A program made the translations under genes and the position numbers. The notes under the pieces were generated by a model, which made no database searches, was not told the DNA's origin, and saw nothing but the letters and a program-made list of their open reading frames with translations. From Candidatus Falkowbacteria bacterium LH_S3 (GTDB taxonomy: Bacteria > Patescibacteriota > Patescibacteriia > Patescibacteriales > JAGXOH01), in contig JAGXOH010000041.1 of NCBI GenBank assembly GCA_023659985.1, positions 1 through 6,824 on the forward strand: 6,824 bases of DNA. The letters run 5' to 3'. Positions 1 to 5,234 of this stretch are shown here, in pieces (the stretch's first letter is position 1; the number at the start of each line of letters is the position of its first letter).

Positions 1-11
1 ATATTGCATTA

Positions 12-39
12 AATTTGAGCAAACTTAGGTGCTCAAATT
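12..39. repeat. 9-bp inverted repeat downstream of glyA
   Basis: AATTTGAGC (12-20) and GCTCAAATT (31-39) are perfect reverse complements around a 10-nt loop. The structure sits about 100 nt past the glyA stop. On the minus strand the stem is followed by TTAATGC rather than a clean T-run, so it is only a weak candidate for the end of the glyA transcript. It could equally belong to a gene lying to the left of the window. Confidence 0.4.
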
Positions 40-84
40 CATATGATATATAACCCATATCTTGTGACTTGAAACTTGTAGCTT

Positions 85-111
85 AAAGCCTATAAGAACA
101 ACAAAGGCTTT
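85..111 (-). terminator. possible weak terminator hairpin for glyA
   Basis: AAAGCCT (85-91) and AGGCTTT (105-111) form a perfect 7-bp stem with a 13-nt loop. It begins 27 nt beyond the glyA stop codon on the minus strand. The following bases in the direction of transcription are AAGCTAC, so the U-tract is poor and the loop is long. Position favours a glyA 3' end; the shape is not a canonical intrinsic terminator. Confidence 0.3.
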
Positions 112-138
112 TAAAACATTAAATTTCAAATTTTAAAA

Positions 139-1386
139 TCAAGCACTGGGAATAGGAAATTTCTGACACAAATTTTTAACTTCTCCTCTAATGCCATCCA
201 GTTTCTCTTCTTTGCCTATATTGGTAATAGCTTCATCTATATATTTTGCTATTAACTCTATCTCTTTTTCTTTCATTCCTCTGCTAGCTAACGCCTGAGT
301 GCCTAATCTTATGCCAGACGGTTTCATAGGCGGGTTAGGGTCATTGGGAATAGTCGATCTATTAACAGAGATTCCCGCTTTTTCCAACGTCTGTTCCGCA
401 TCCTTTCCTGTAACATTTTTACTATTCATATCCACTACCATCAAATGATTATCTGTTCCACCAGAGATTATTTTATATTCTAAACTTTTTAATTTTTGAA
501 CTAAAGTTTTTGCATTAATTATTACTTGTCTGGCATATTTGCTAAATTCCGGGTTTAGCGCCTCTCCAAAAGCCACTGCTTTTGCCGCATTTATATGGTC
601 ATGAGGACCGCCTTGCATACCAGGGAAAACCGCTTTATCAATATCTTTAGCATATTTTTCTTTACACATAATCATTGCCCCGCGAGGACCTCGCAAGGTC
701 TTATGAGTAGTAGTGGAAACGACATCAAATAAAGGAACAGGATTATTCATCTGCTTGCCAGCAATTAAGCCAGCTGTATGAGCAATATCTGCAAAAGTAT
801 AAGCACCGACCTCATCTGCTATTTTTTTAAATTCTTGCCAATCAATCTCCCTGGAATAAGCGCTGTAGCCTGCCACTATCATTTTAGGTTTCTCCTTATG
901 TGCTATTTCTCTTACCTCGTCCATGTCTATCTTCCCGGTCTCTACATTTACTTCGTGCTGAACAAAATTATAAAGCATTCCAGAAAAATTAACTGGATGA
1001 CCATGAGAAAGATGTCCTCCATGGTCCAATTTAAGACCCAAAACTTTATCTCCAGGATTTAAAAAGGCGAAATAAACTGCTGCATTAGCAGGAGAGCCAG
1101 ACAAAGGCTGAACATTAACATGTTCGGCTTCAAATAATTTTTTAGCCCTATCTTTAGCCAACTCTTCTACTCTATCAATGATTTGATTACCGCCATAATA
1201 CCTTTTTTTAGGATATCCTTCACTATATTTGTTAGTTAAAATAGTACCCATAGCCTCAAGTACTGGCTTAGAAACATAATTTTCAGAAGCTATCATTTCT
1301 ATTTCATTTTCTTGCCTCTCTTTTTCTTCACTAATGATTTTATAAAGCTCTGGATCTTGTTGAGATAAATTATCGTAATTCAACAT
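139..1386 (-). CDS. glyA: serine hydroxymethyltransferase (GlyA)
   Basis: This is a cytosolic PLP enzyme that interconverts serine plus tetrahydrofolate with glycine plus 5,10-methylenetetrahydrofolate, the main source of one-carbon units. With the ATG at 1386 the protein has 415 residues, normal for bacterial SHMT. The PLP lysine in the motif STTTHKTLRGPRG is then K229, the same number as the catalytic lysine of E. coli GlyA. D200 and H203 of the FADIAHTAG segment also match, and IRLGTQA supplies the carboxylate-binding arginine near residue 360. The N-terminal block EGYPKKRYYGG and the glycine-rich HGGHLSHG segment are intact. The frame stays open to a TTG at 1440, but that adds 18 non-conserved residues, has no Shine-Dalgarno and lies inside an inverted repeat, so I reject it. 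Upstream of the ATG, GGGA (about 10 nt) or GGAG (about 16 nt) are only weak ribosome binding sites. The stop is TGA. Confidence 0.96.
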   Translation of the reverse strand: MLNYDNLSQQDPELYKIISEEKERQENEIEMIASENYVSKPVLEAMGTILTNKYSEGYPKKRYYGGNQIIDRVEELAKDRAKKLFEAEHVNVQPLSGSPANAAVYFAFLNPGDKVLGLKLDHGGHLSHGHPVNFSGMLYNFVQHEVNVETGKIDMDEVREIAHKEKPKMIVAGYSAYSREIDWQEFKKIADEVGAYTFADIAHTAGLIAGKQMNNPVPLFDVVSTTTHKTLRGPRGAMIMCKEKYAKDIDKAVFPGMQGGPHDHINAAKAVAFGEALNPEFSKYARQVIINAKTLVQKLKSLEYKIISGGTDNHLMVVDMNSKNVTGKDAEQTLEKAGISVNRSTIPNDPNPPMKPSGIRLGTQALASRGMKEKEIELIAKYIDEAITNIGKEEKLDGIRGEVKNLCQKFPIPSA

Positions 1387-1548
1387 ATAAAATTTTTCCC
1401 ATCTCCATTCTATCGCCTCTTCATTGTTATGTATTAACAATGGAAGAATTGAACAATGAAGTAATGATATTTATTTTTAGTGCTCACAAATATTTAATAA
1501 TTTCTAACCATGACTAAACCATATAAGTACTTAATTTTTTATTTTTGC
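1387..1548 (-). promoter_or_regulatory. long glyA leader with alternative hairpins
   Basis: If transcription begins about 7 nt after the -10 element at 1555-1560, the glyA 5' UTR is about 160 nt. Its start-proximal part contains one arm, AACAATGAAG on the minus strand (1428-1419). This arm can pair perfectly over 10 bp with CTTCATTGTT at 1461-1452, or with one bulge with CTTCCATTGTT at 1446-1436. The two pairings exclude each other because they share the 1419-1428 arm, which lies about 33 nt before the ATG. That layout could form a switch, but no known riboswitch (including glycine or tetrahydrofolate classes) was recognised. The inverted repeat is seen; a regulatory role is inference. Confidence 0.4.
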
Positions 1549-1554
1549 ATTTTT

Positions 1555-1583
1555 ATAGTATTTTATGTAACCTCTTTTGTCAA
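1555..1583 (-). promoter_or_regulatory. sigma-70 type promoter of glyA
   Basis: On the minus strand a perfect -35 TTGACA (1583-1578) is followed after exactly 17 bp by TACTAT (1560-1555), which matches five of six positions of the -10 consensus. It points at glyA and nothing else lies in between. The -35 overlaps the last two bases of the T-tract of the upstream terminator, so one gene's end and the next gene's promoter are packed together. Confidence 0.75.
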
Positions 1584-1612
1584 AAAGAAAACCACCGATT
1601 ACCGGTGTTTTT
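1582..1612 (-). terminator. intrinsic terminator of the fusion gene
   Basis: CACCG (1593-1597) pairs with CGGTG (1603-1607) around a 5-nt loop. After one C/T mismatch the stem extends through AAAA (1588-1591) with TTTT (1609-1612). In the minus direction the hairpin runs into TTTTCTTTTT (1591-1582). It begins about 20 nt past the TGA stop of the fusion gene. The plus strand also ends in a short T-run, but no plus-strand gene needs it. Confidence 0.75.
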
Positions 1613-1631
1613 GAATTTAAATTGTTACATT

Positions 1632-2957
1632 TCATAACTGTTTAAACAAATATTTTTGAGTGTCCTCTACTAATTTTCGTCTAGAATAATATTCCTCCTT
1701 TTTGTGATCAGCCCCTTTGATAATCCGCAAAGAAACATTGGGATATTTATTTGCCAATTTCTTGGAATAACTTGCTGGCACATCCTCATCCGAATCCCCG
1801 TGGACTATCATTACTTTAATTTTCTTTTGAGATAGTTTAGCAAACAAATAAGAATAGTCTGCTTCTATATTTTCTTCTAAATAATCAATGCCAAATTTGC
1901 GTTTACCTTTAATAAACGTCTTGTCTTTGCACCATCGCTTAATCTCTTCTTCGCTATTCCACTTTCGCAGCAATTCTCCTTGGTTAAAAGCCGGGCTCCA
2001 TAACACCAATGTTTTAACAGGAGCCCCACGCTCAACAGCAAACAAACAATTAACCACTGCCCCTAAAGAATCTCCTACTAAAGCAAATCGATCAAAAGCC
2101 AAATCTCCAAACTTACTAATACTTTTAACAGCACACTCAAGATCTGTAACCTCACTTTTAACTGTGAGATCTTTGAACTCACCTTCAGAGTTTCCGCATC
2201 CTTCAAAATCAAACCTAAAACAAGCAATATTATTATCTGATAATTTTCTGCCCAACTCCACGAATTTATCTTCACTGGAGTTCTTGCCTATTCCATGAGT
2301 AACAACAACCAACGGTGTTTTATGTTCTCCTGGAAAATGAAAAACTCCCATTAATTGTTTGTCGTTGTCATTTTGAAATGTCAACGGTATCTCTCTTTTG
2401 TAAAAATCCTTTCTAATTTTTTTAATCTTGTCTATAACTCTCTTTACCAGTATTTTAGGATCTTTATCTCTCACTATAACGCCTGAAAATTTATCACCTA
2501 CCAAAAAATCCAATGACATTTTATTACAAACCCCTTCTATACCATCTAAGATTCCTATAACCTTGCTTTCATGTACAGCAAGGGTGAACTCATTAAAGGT
2601 GCCTATGCCACCACCTACAAAAATCACTCCTTCCGATTCCCTTATCCAACCTACATTACGGTCTACTTTGCCAGTACCGGTAAAAATTAAATGCATACCC
2701 GCTGGTGGGTATGGATAAGAAATTGGGGGTTGCAAATGCTCTTGAAAATCTTTGGCAGGAGAATAACCTAAAACCATACCATCTTTTTGGCAAGCAGCCT
2801 CTGATGCTACATAAGAAACTCCCATACAACCACCATTAACAAGAATATCCCCTTGTCGAGCCACTTCATTGCCGACCTCCTGTGCCGCTTTTGTCAATTC
2901 TTCCGAAAGCCGTTTACTTCTACCAGCGCTTCCGGCTATACCGATTCTGTAATTCAT
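1632..2957 (-). CDS. LOG/SLOG-like Rossmann domain fused to alpha/beta hydrolase
   Basis: A 441-residue two-domain protein with no signal peptide or membrane segment, so probably cytosolic. Residues 1-180 look like the TIGR00725/LOG-like SLOG family: a Rossmann start IGIAGSAG, VNGGCMGV near residue 40, and GGGIGTFNE at 115-123, which corresponds to the PGGxGTxxE motif of LOG phosphoribohydrolases with G in place of P. Residues 190-441 are an alpha/beta hydrolase resembling the cinnamoyl/feruloyl-esterase-like branch: oxyanion-loop HG at 221-222, RFDFEGCGNSEG near 248-259, nucleophile S297 in GDSLG, likely acid D390 in HGDSDED, and histidine H418 in GADH. Both halves look complete. The start at 2957 is supported by AGGAGG 7 nt upstream; the stop is TGA. 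Family-level knowledge suggests the first half binds or cleaves a nucleotide-like ligand and the second hydrolyses an ester, amide or peptide; the substrate is unknown. A sequencing artefact joining two genes is unlikely because the frame is continuous and the linker is short. Confidence 0.85.
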   Translation of the reverse strand: MNYRIGIAGSAGRSKRLSEELTKAAQEVGNEVARQGDILVNGGCMGVSYVASEAACQKDGMVLGYSPAKDFQEHLQPPISYPYPPAGMHLIFTGTGKVDRNVGWIRESEGVIFVGGGIGTFNEFTLAVHESKVIGILDGIEGVCNKMSLDFLVGDKFSGVIVRDKDPKILVKRVIDKIKKIRKDFYKREIPLTFQNDNDKQLMGVFHFPGEHKTPLVVVTHGIGKNSSEDKFVELGRKLSDNNIACFRFDFEGCGNSEGEFKDLTVKSEVTDLECAVKSISKFGDLAFDRFALVGDSLGAVVNCLFAVERGAPVKTLVLWSPAFNQGELLRKWNSEEEIKRWCKDKTFIKGKRKFGIDYLEENIEADYSYLFAKLSQKKIKVMIVHGDSDEDVPASYSKKLANKYPNVSLRIIKGADHKKEEYYSRRKLVEDTQKYLFKQL

Positions 2958-2964
2958 ATTCCAT

Positions 2965-2970
2965 CCTCCT
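2965..2970 (-). promoter_or_regulatory. strong Shine-Dalgarno of the fusion gene
   Basis: On the minus strand AGGAGG lies 7 nt before the ATG at 2957. It is the only textbook Shine-Dalgarno of the four genes; the other starts have weak or no match. It fixes the start of the fusion protein, whose sequence immediately begins the Rossmann strand. Confidence 0.85.
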
Positions 2971-3017
2971 TTTAATTTAATACTTATCTACTATTTAAGT
3001 AAAACATATTTAATCCC

Positions 3018-3053
3018 TGTTGACAACATTGTTTGGTAATGTGCGCACACATT
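3018..3053. promoter_or_regulatory. paired palindromes, possible operator upstream of the fusion gene
   Basis: TGTTG-A-CAACA (3018-3028) is an 11-nt odd palindrome. Ten bases further on, AATGTG-CGCA-CACATT (3038-3053) is a 6-bp inverted repeat that also contains the 10-bp palindrome TGTGCGCACA (3040-3049). They lie 61-96 bp upstream of the fusion-gene start, and the first overlaps a possible minus-strand -35 (TTGTCA). This arrangement resembles repressor binding sites; the regulator is unknown. Confidence 0.3.
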
Positions 3054-3185
3054 TGTCGGTTTTGGAAAAAATATGAGAAAATCGACAGAATAAGGCATTA
3101 TTAAATAATTAAAACCGCCAAAAGTGTATGCCTAAAACATTATCTCATAATAAACAGAAATACATCAAACATATCAAGTTACCAT

Positions 3186-3238
3186 AAAGCACCTCAAAGT
3201 GCCAGCATTTAAAGGGTTGTGTTTTTGGTGTGCTTTTT
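3186..3238 (+). terminator. T-tailed hairpin on the plus strand, possibly the end of a small RNA
   Basis: AAAGCAC (3186-3192) pairs with GTGCTTT (3230-3236). After one mismatch, TCAAAG (3194-3199) pairs with TTTTGG (3223-3228), using G-U wobbles at each end. The loop is about 23 nt. The right arm runs into TTTTT (3234-3238), so it has the shape of an intrinsic terminator reading rightward. No plus-strand gene precedes it and no clear promoter was found upstream, so an unannotated short transcript is only a possibility. Confidence 0.3.
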
Positions 3239-3311
3239 GTCAACAATGATCTCTACCAACTTCAGTCATAACAGCCTATCAGTAAAAATAATTTTAAAAT
3301 TTAATTTTAAA

Positions 3312-3353
3312 AAGAAATATATATTTAAATCAGGATTTAAATATATATTTCTT
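3312..3353 (-). terminator. perfect 19-bp AT-rich inverted repeat after elp3
   Basis: The arms at 3312-3330 and 3335-3353 are exact reverse complements over 19 bp around the 4-nt loop CAGG. The stem contains a single G-C pair. It begins 36 nt beyond the elp3 TAA. On the minus strand it is followed by TTTAAAATTAA and further T-rich sequence. A 3'-end hairpin for elp3 is the likeliest reading, though the AT-only stem departs from a GC-rich terminator. A DNA cruciform or protein site is the alternative. Confidence 0.5.
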
Positions 3354-3389
3354 AATTTGCTTTGAATGGTTTTATTAAAACCAATAATT

Positions 3390-5030
3390 TTACAATCTTT
3401 TTATCATATATGTTTCCCTTAATTGATATCCTAATTTACGATAATAATCTCGCGCCCCCACACCAGAAATCACAGCCATCCTCTTATATCCATTGCTCTT
3501 AGCCAATTCTTCAGCTTTTTTCATCATATTCCTTCCTAAACCGATATGTTGCGCCTTTTTATTCTTCTCTCCAACAGACACTAACTCTCCATAAACATGA
3601 AGTTCTCTGACTAAAGCGGATTTTTGTAAAATATTTCTTTTTCTCTGCTGTTTTTCAGGTAATCTTAATCTACAAAAACCGAATAAAATCTTTTCATTAC
3701 CTGAAGTATAACTTATAAAATATTCTGTCCCTGCTGCTGCTAAATACTTAACAACAGTCAGCTTAGTATTGCTTATTTTGTATTGTTTGCCCTTAGCTTC
3801 TCTGCAACGAATACACTTGCATTCAACACCTGTCTCTAGAATAAGTTGCCTTAGATTAGTAATTTTATTACCGGCAATAATTGATTCTTCAGGTATATCT
3901 CGAATCAACCTAATGATTCGCACATAGGAAGGGATTGTGTTTTTGCAAGCCACTATTAACTCTTTTAAACTTTTATCAGTATAAGGATTATATTTCCCTT
4001 GCTTCCACCACCTATACAATAAACTCCCTTTGGTTACTACTGTAGGGTAAAATTTAATTTGATCTGGCTGAAATCTTTCGTCTTCAAATAATTGTTTAAA
4101 CTTTTTATAATCTTTATCAAAATCGCTACCAACTAAGCCTGGCATTATATGATAAGTTATTTTAAAGCCATAATTTCTTAAAACCTTAGTGGCTCTAATA
4201 ACTTCTTTAATTCCATGGCCTCTCTTATTTATTTTCAATATTTTATCGTCAATAATTTGAACTCCTAACTCAACTCGAGTACAACCAAAGAATCTCATCT
4301 GTTCCACTTCTTTTTTGTTTATAAAATCCGGCCTGGTCTCCAATGTTAATCCTACTATTTTATACTTATTTTTTTCATTTCTTTTTTGTTCTTGTGCTAA
4401 TTTTTTTTCTAGACCAATCACAGTCTCTTTTTTTAGATCTTTTTTACTCTTATCAACCGCTTGTTGGCTTGTTTCTAAAGTTAATTCAAAAAAATAATCA
4501 TTAGCAGATCGAAAACATTCTTTGATATACCAATACTGATATTTCTTAGGTAACACGCTCCAGCTTCCTCCAATAACAATTAATTCAATTTTTGTAGGAA
4601 TATGACCATTGATTTCTAAAGCCTTAAGGCGCAACCGAACCTGGGCATAAGGATTATATTGGCTACGAACAGCCCGCATTACCGCTGGCTCATTAGACAA
4701 ATAACTTTTAGGAATGCCTTTTTCATCCGGGCAATAAACACATTTACCCGGACAAAAATAGGGCTTGGTCAAAACAGCCACCGGAGCCACCCCTGACATT
4801 GTTCTAATTTGTCTTTTTCTAAGCAATCGTTCCAAATTTTTATTCTTCTTTACTTCACCCCTCTCTACCAGTTGACGATAATACTCTAAAATTTCAGAAT
4901 TTTGAAGTATTTTTATATTATACTGAGAAGACAATTTTCTCTTGGTTTTAGCTAACATTTCTATGTTAGTTGGAGAAATATTTAGCAGCTCTTTAATTGC
5001 CTTTTTAGATTGATTTGATATAATAGACAT
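3390..5030 (-). CDS. elp3: Elp3-type tRNA uridine-34 radical SAM/acetyltransferase
   Basis: This 546-residue protein is a full-length Elp3. The family uses acetyl-CoA and S-adenosylmethionine to start the cm5-type modification of wobble uridine in tRNA. A basic N-terminal region (about 27-76) fits tRNA binding. The RTMSGVAPVAVLTKP block leads to the cluster motif C93-x3-C97-x2-C100. GGSWSVLP (about 154-161), LTLETRPDF (about 228-236) and RVELGVQ (252-258) are typical of the Elp3 radical SAM core. C404, C406 and C409 in the CKCIRCRE segment fit the linker metal site. The acetyltransferase domain (about 425-546) has RELHVYG, the acetyl-CoA loop QHIGLGRNMM (494-503), ISGVGARDYYRKLGY and a C-terminal YMIKRL. 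The start at 5030 is the first ATG in frame; GGAAG lies only 3 nt upstream, a tight ribosome site. The stop is TAA. No other Elongator subunit is nearby, as expected for prokaryotic Elp3, which acts alone. Confidence 0.96.
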   Translation of the reverse strand: MSIISNQSKKAIKELLNISPTNIEMLAKTKRKLSSQYNIKILQNSEILEYYRQLVERGEVKKNKNLERLLRKRQIRTMSGVAPVAVLTKPYFCPGKCVYCPDEKGIPKSYLSNEPAVMRAVRSQYNPYAQVRLRLKALEINGHIPTKIELIVIGGSWSVLPKKYQYWYIKECFRSANDYFFELTLETSQQAVDKSKKDLKKETVIGLEKKLAQEQKRNEKNKYKIVGLTLETRPDFINKKEVEQMRFFGCTRVELGVQIIDDKILKINKRGHGIKEVIRATKVLRNYGFKITYHIMPGLVGSDFDKDYKKFKQLFEDERFQPDQIKFYPTVVTKGSLLYRWWKQGKYNPYTDKSLKELIVACKNTIPSYVRIIRLIRDIPEESIIAGNKITNLRQLILETGVECKCIRCREAKGKQYKISNTKLTVVKYLAAAGTEYFISYTSGNEKILFGFCRLRLPEKQQRKRNILQKSALVRELHVYGELVSVGEKNKKAQHIGLGRNMMKKAEELAKSNGYKRMAVISGVGARDYYRKLGYQLRETYMIKRL

Positions 5031-5062
5031 AAGCTTCCAATAAATCCAAATAATGAAATCCT

Positions 5063-5145
5063 AATGCCAAATGAAATATAATTGAAACTCAAAACTTAAA
5101 ACTTAAAACGTAAAACCAAAGCTCAAAATTCAAAACTGAATTAAA
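5063..5145 (+). repeat. 83-nt A-rich element, copy 1
   Basis: This copy runs from AATGCCAAATG to AAACTGAATTAAA. It aligns without gaps to 6721-6803, with about 72 of 83 positions identical by eye. Its interior is built of heptads near AAAACTT, and it ends in a small inverted repeat, AATTC (5127-5131) with GAATT (5138-5142). No coding potential is apparent. Confidence 0.75.
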
Positions 5146-5151
5146 ATATGA

Positions 5152-5194
5152 TTGAAACTCAAAGCTCAAAACTCAAAACTCAAAACGAAAAACC
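5152..5194 (+). repeat. partial A-rich element with one extra heptad
   Basis: Directly after copy 1, TTGAAACTCAAA restarts and continues through AAAACTC heptads to AAAAACC. Compared with the equivalent stretch of copy 1 (TTGAAAC to AAAACC, 36 nt) it is 43 nt long, so it carries one additional 7-nt unit. The distal part of the element is missing. This suggests local gain of a heptad by slippage. Confidence 0.6.
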
Positions 5195-5234
5195 AATAAA
5201 ATTTAATTATATTTTTTCATAAGTTCAATATATT

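Larger units (their letters stand above)
2958..3389. other. 432-bp gene-free gap rich in inverted repeats
   Basis: No open frame of convincing length or family resemblance was found on either strand. The part next to the fusion gene should hold its promoter. TTGTCA (3026-3021, minus) with TTTACT (3003-2998) at 17 bp is one weak option; TTGATG/GATAAT near 3140-3165 is another. Palindromes lie at 3018-3028 and 3038-3053, a T-tailed hairpin on the plus strand at 3186-3238, and a perfect 19-bp inverted repeat at 3312-3353. No known structured RNA (tmRNA, RNase P, 6S or SRP RNA) was recognised. The gap may hide a small RNA or the decayed remains of a gene. Confidence 0.6.
5031..5234. other. divergent spacer between elp3 and the mutase
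   Basis: These 204 bp must hold the start signals for both divergent genes but are mostly filled by A-rich heptad repeats from about 5063 to 5194. The remaining 40 bp before the mutase are AT-rich, with a possible -10 TATATT at 5208-5213 that lacks a recognisable -35. Promoter assignment by eye is not secure on either strand. Confidence 0.5.

Noticed and set aside
778..1062. Open frame of 94 codons on the strand opposite glyA.
   Set aside because: It is fully inside the conserved SHMT gene and encodes no recognisable family; it is a shadow of glyA.
1387..1440. N-terminal extension of GlyA from a TTG codon at 1440, adding 18 residues.
   Set aside because: It has no ribosome site, the added residues do not resemble SHMT, the segment lies in the leader inverted repeat, and the ATG at 1386 puts the catalytic lysine at 229 as in E. 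coli.
1387..1548. Glycine or tetrahydrofolate riboswitch in the glyA leader.
   Set aside because: The leader is very AT-rich and lacks the conserved cores of those classes as I know them; only the alternative hairpins are supported.
1888..2718. Several open frames of 65-136 codons overlapping the fusion gene in other frames.
   Set aside because: Both domains of the fusion gene read through this region with intact motifs, so the other frames are shadows.
3128..3187. Plus-strand ORF of 19 codons beginning MPKTLSHNK in the 432-bp gap, with an open frame of similar length after its stop.
   Set aside because: It is very short, has no ribosome site and no recognisable family. It may be a remnant, but nothing supports it as a gene.
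3018..3245. A miniature transposable element bounded by TGTTGACAA and TTGTCAACA.
   Set aside because: The inverted ends are only 9 bp, no target-site duplication is seen, and the left end is part of a local palindrome, so chance is a sufficient explanation.
4315..4497. Plus-strand 60-codon frame inside elp3.
   Set aside because: Its hydrophobic look comes from the complement of a lysine-rich, A-rich stretch of elp3.
5041..5202. CRISPR array, suggested by repeated short units in the spacer.
   Set aside because: The units are 7-nt A-rich heptads without unique spacers, and no cas gene is present.
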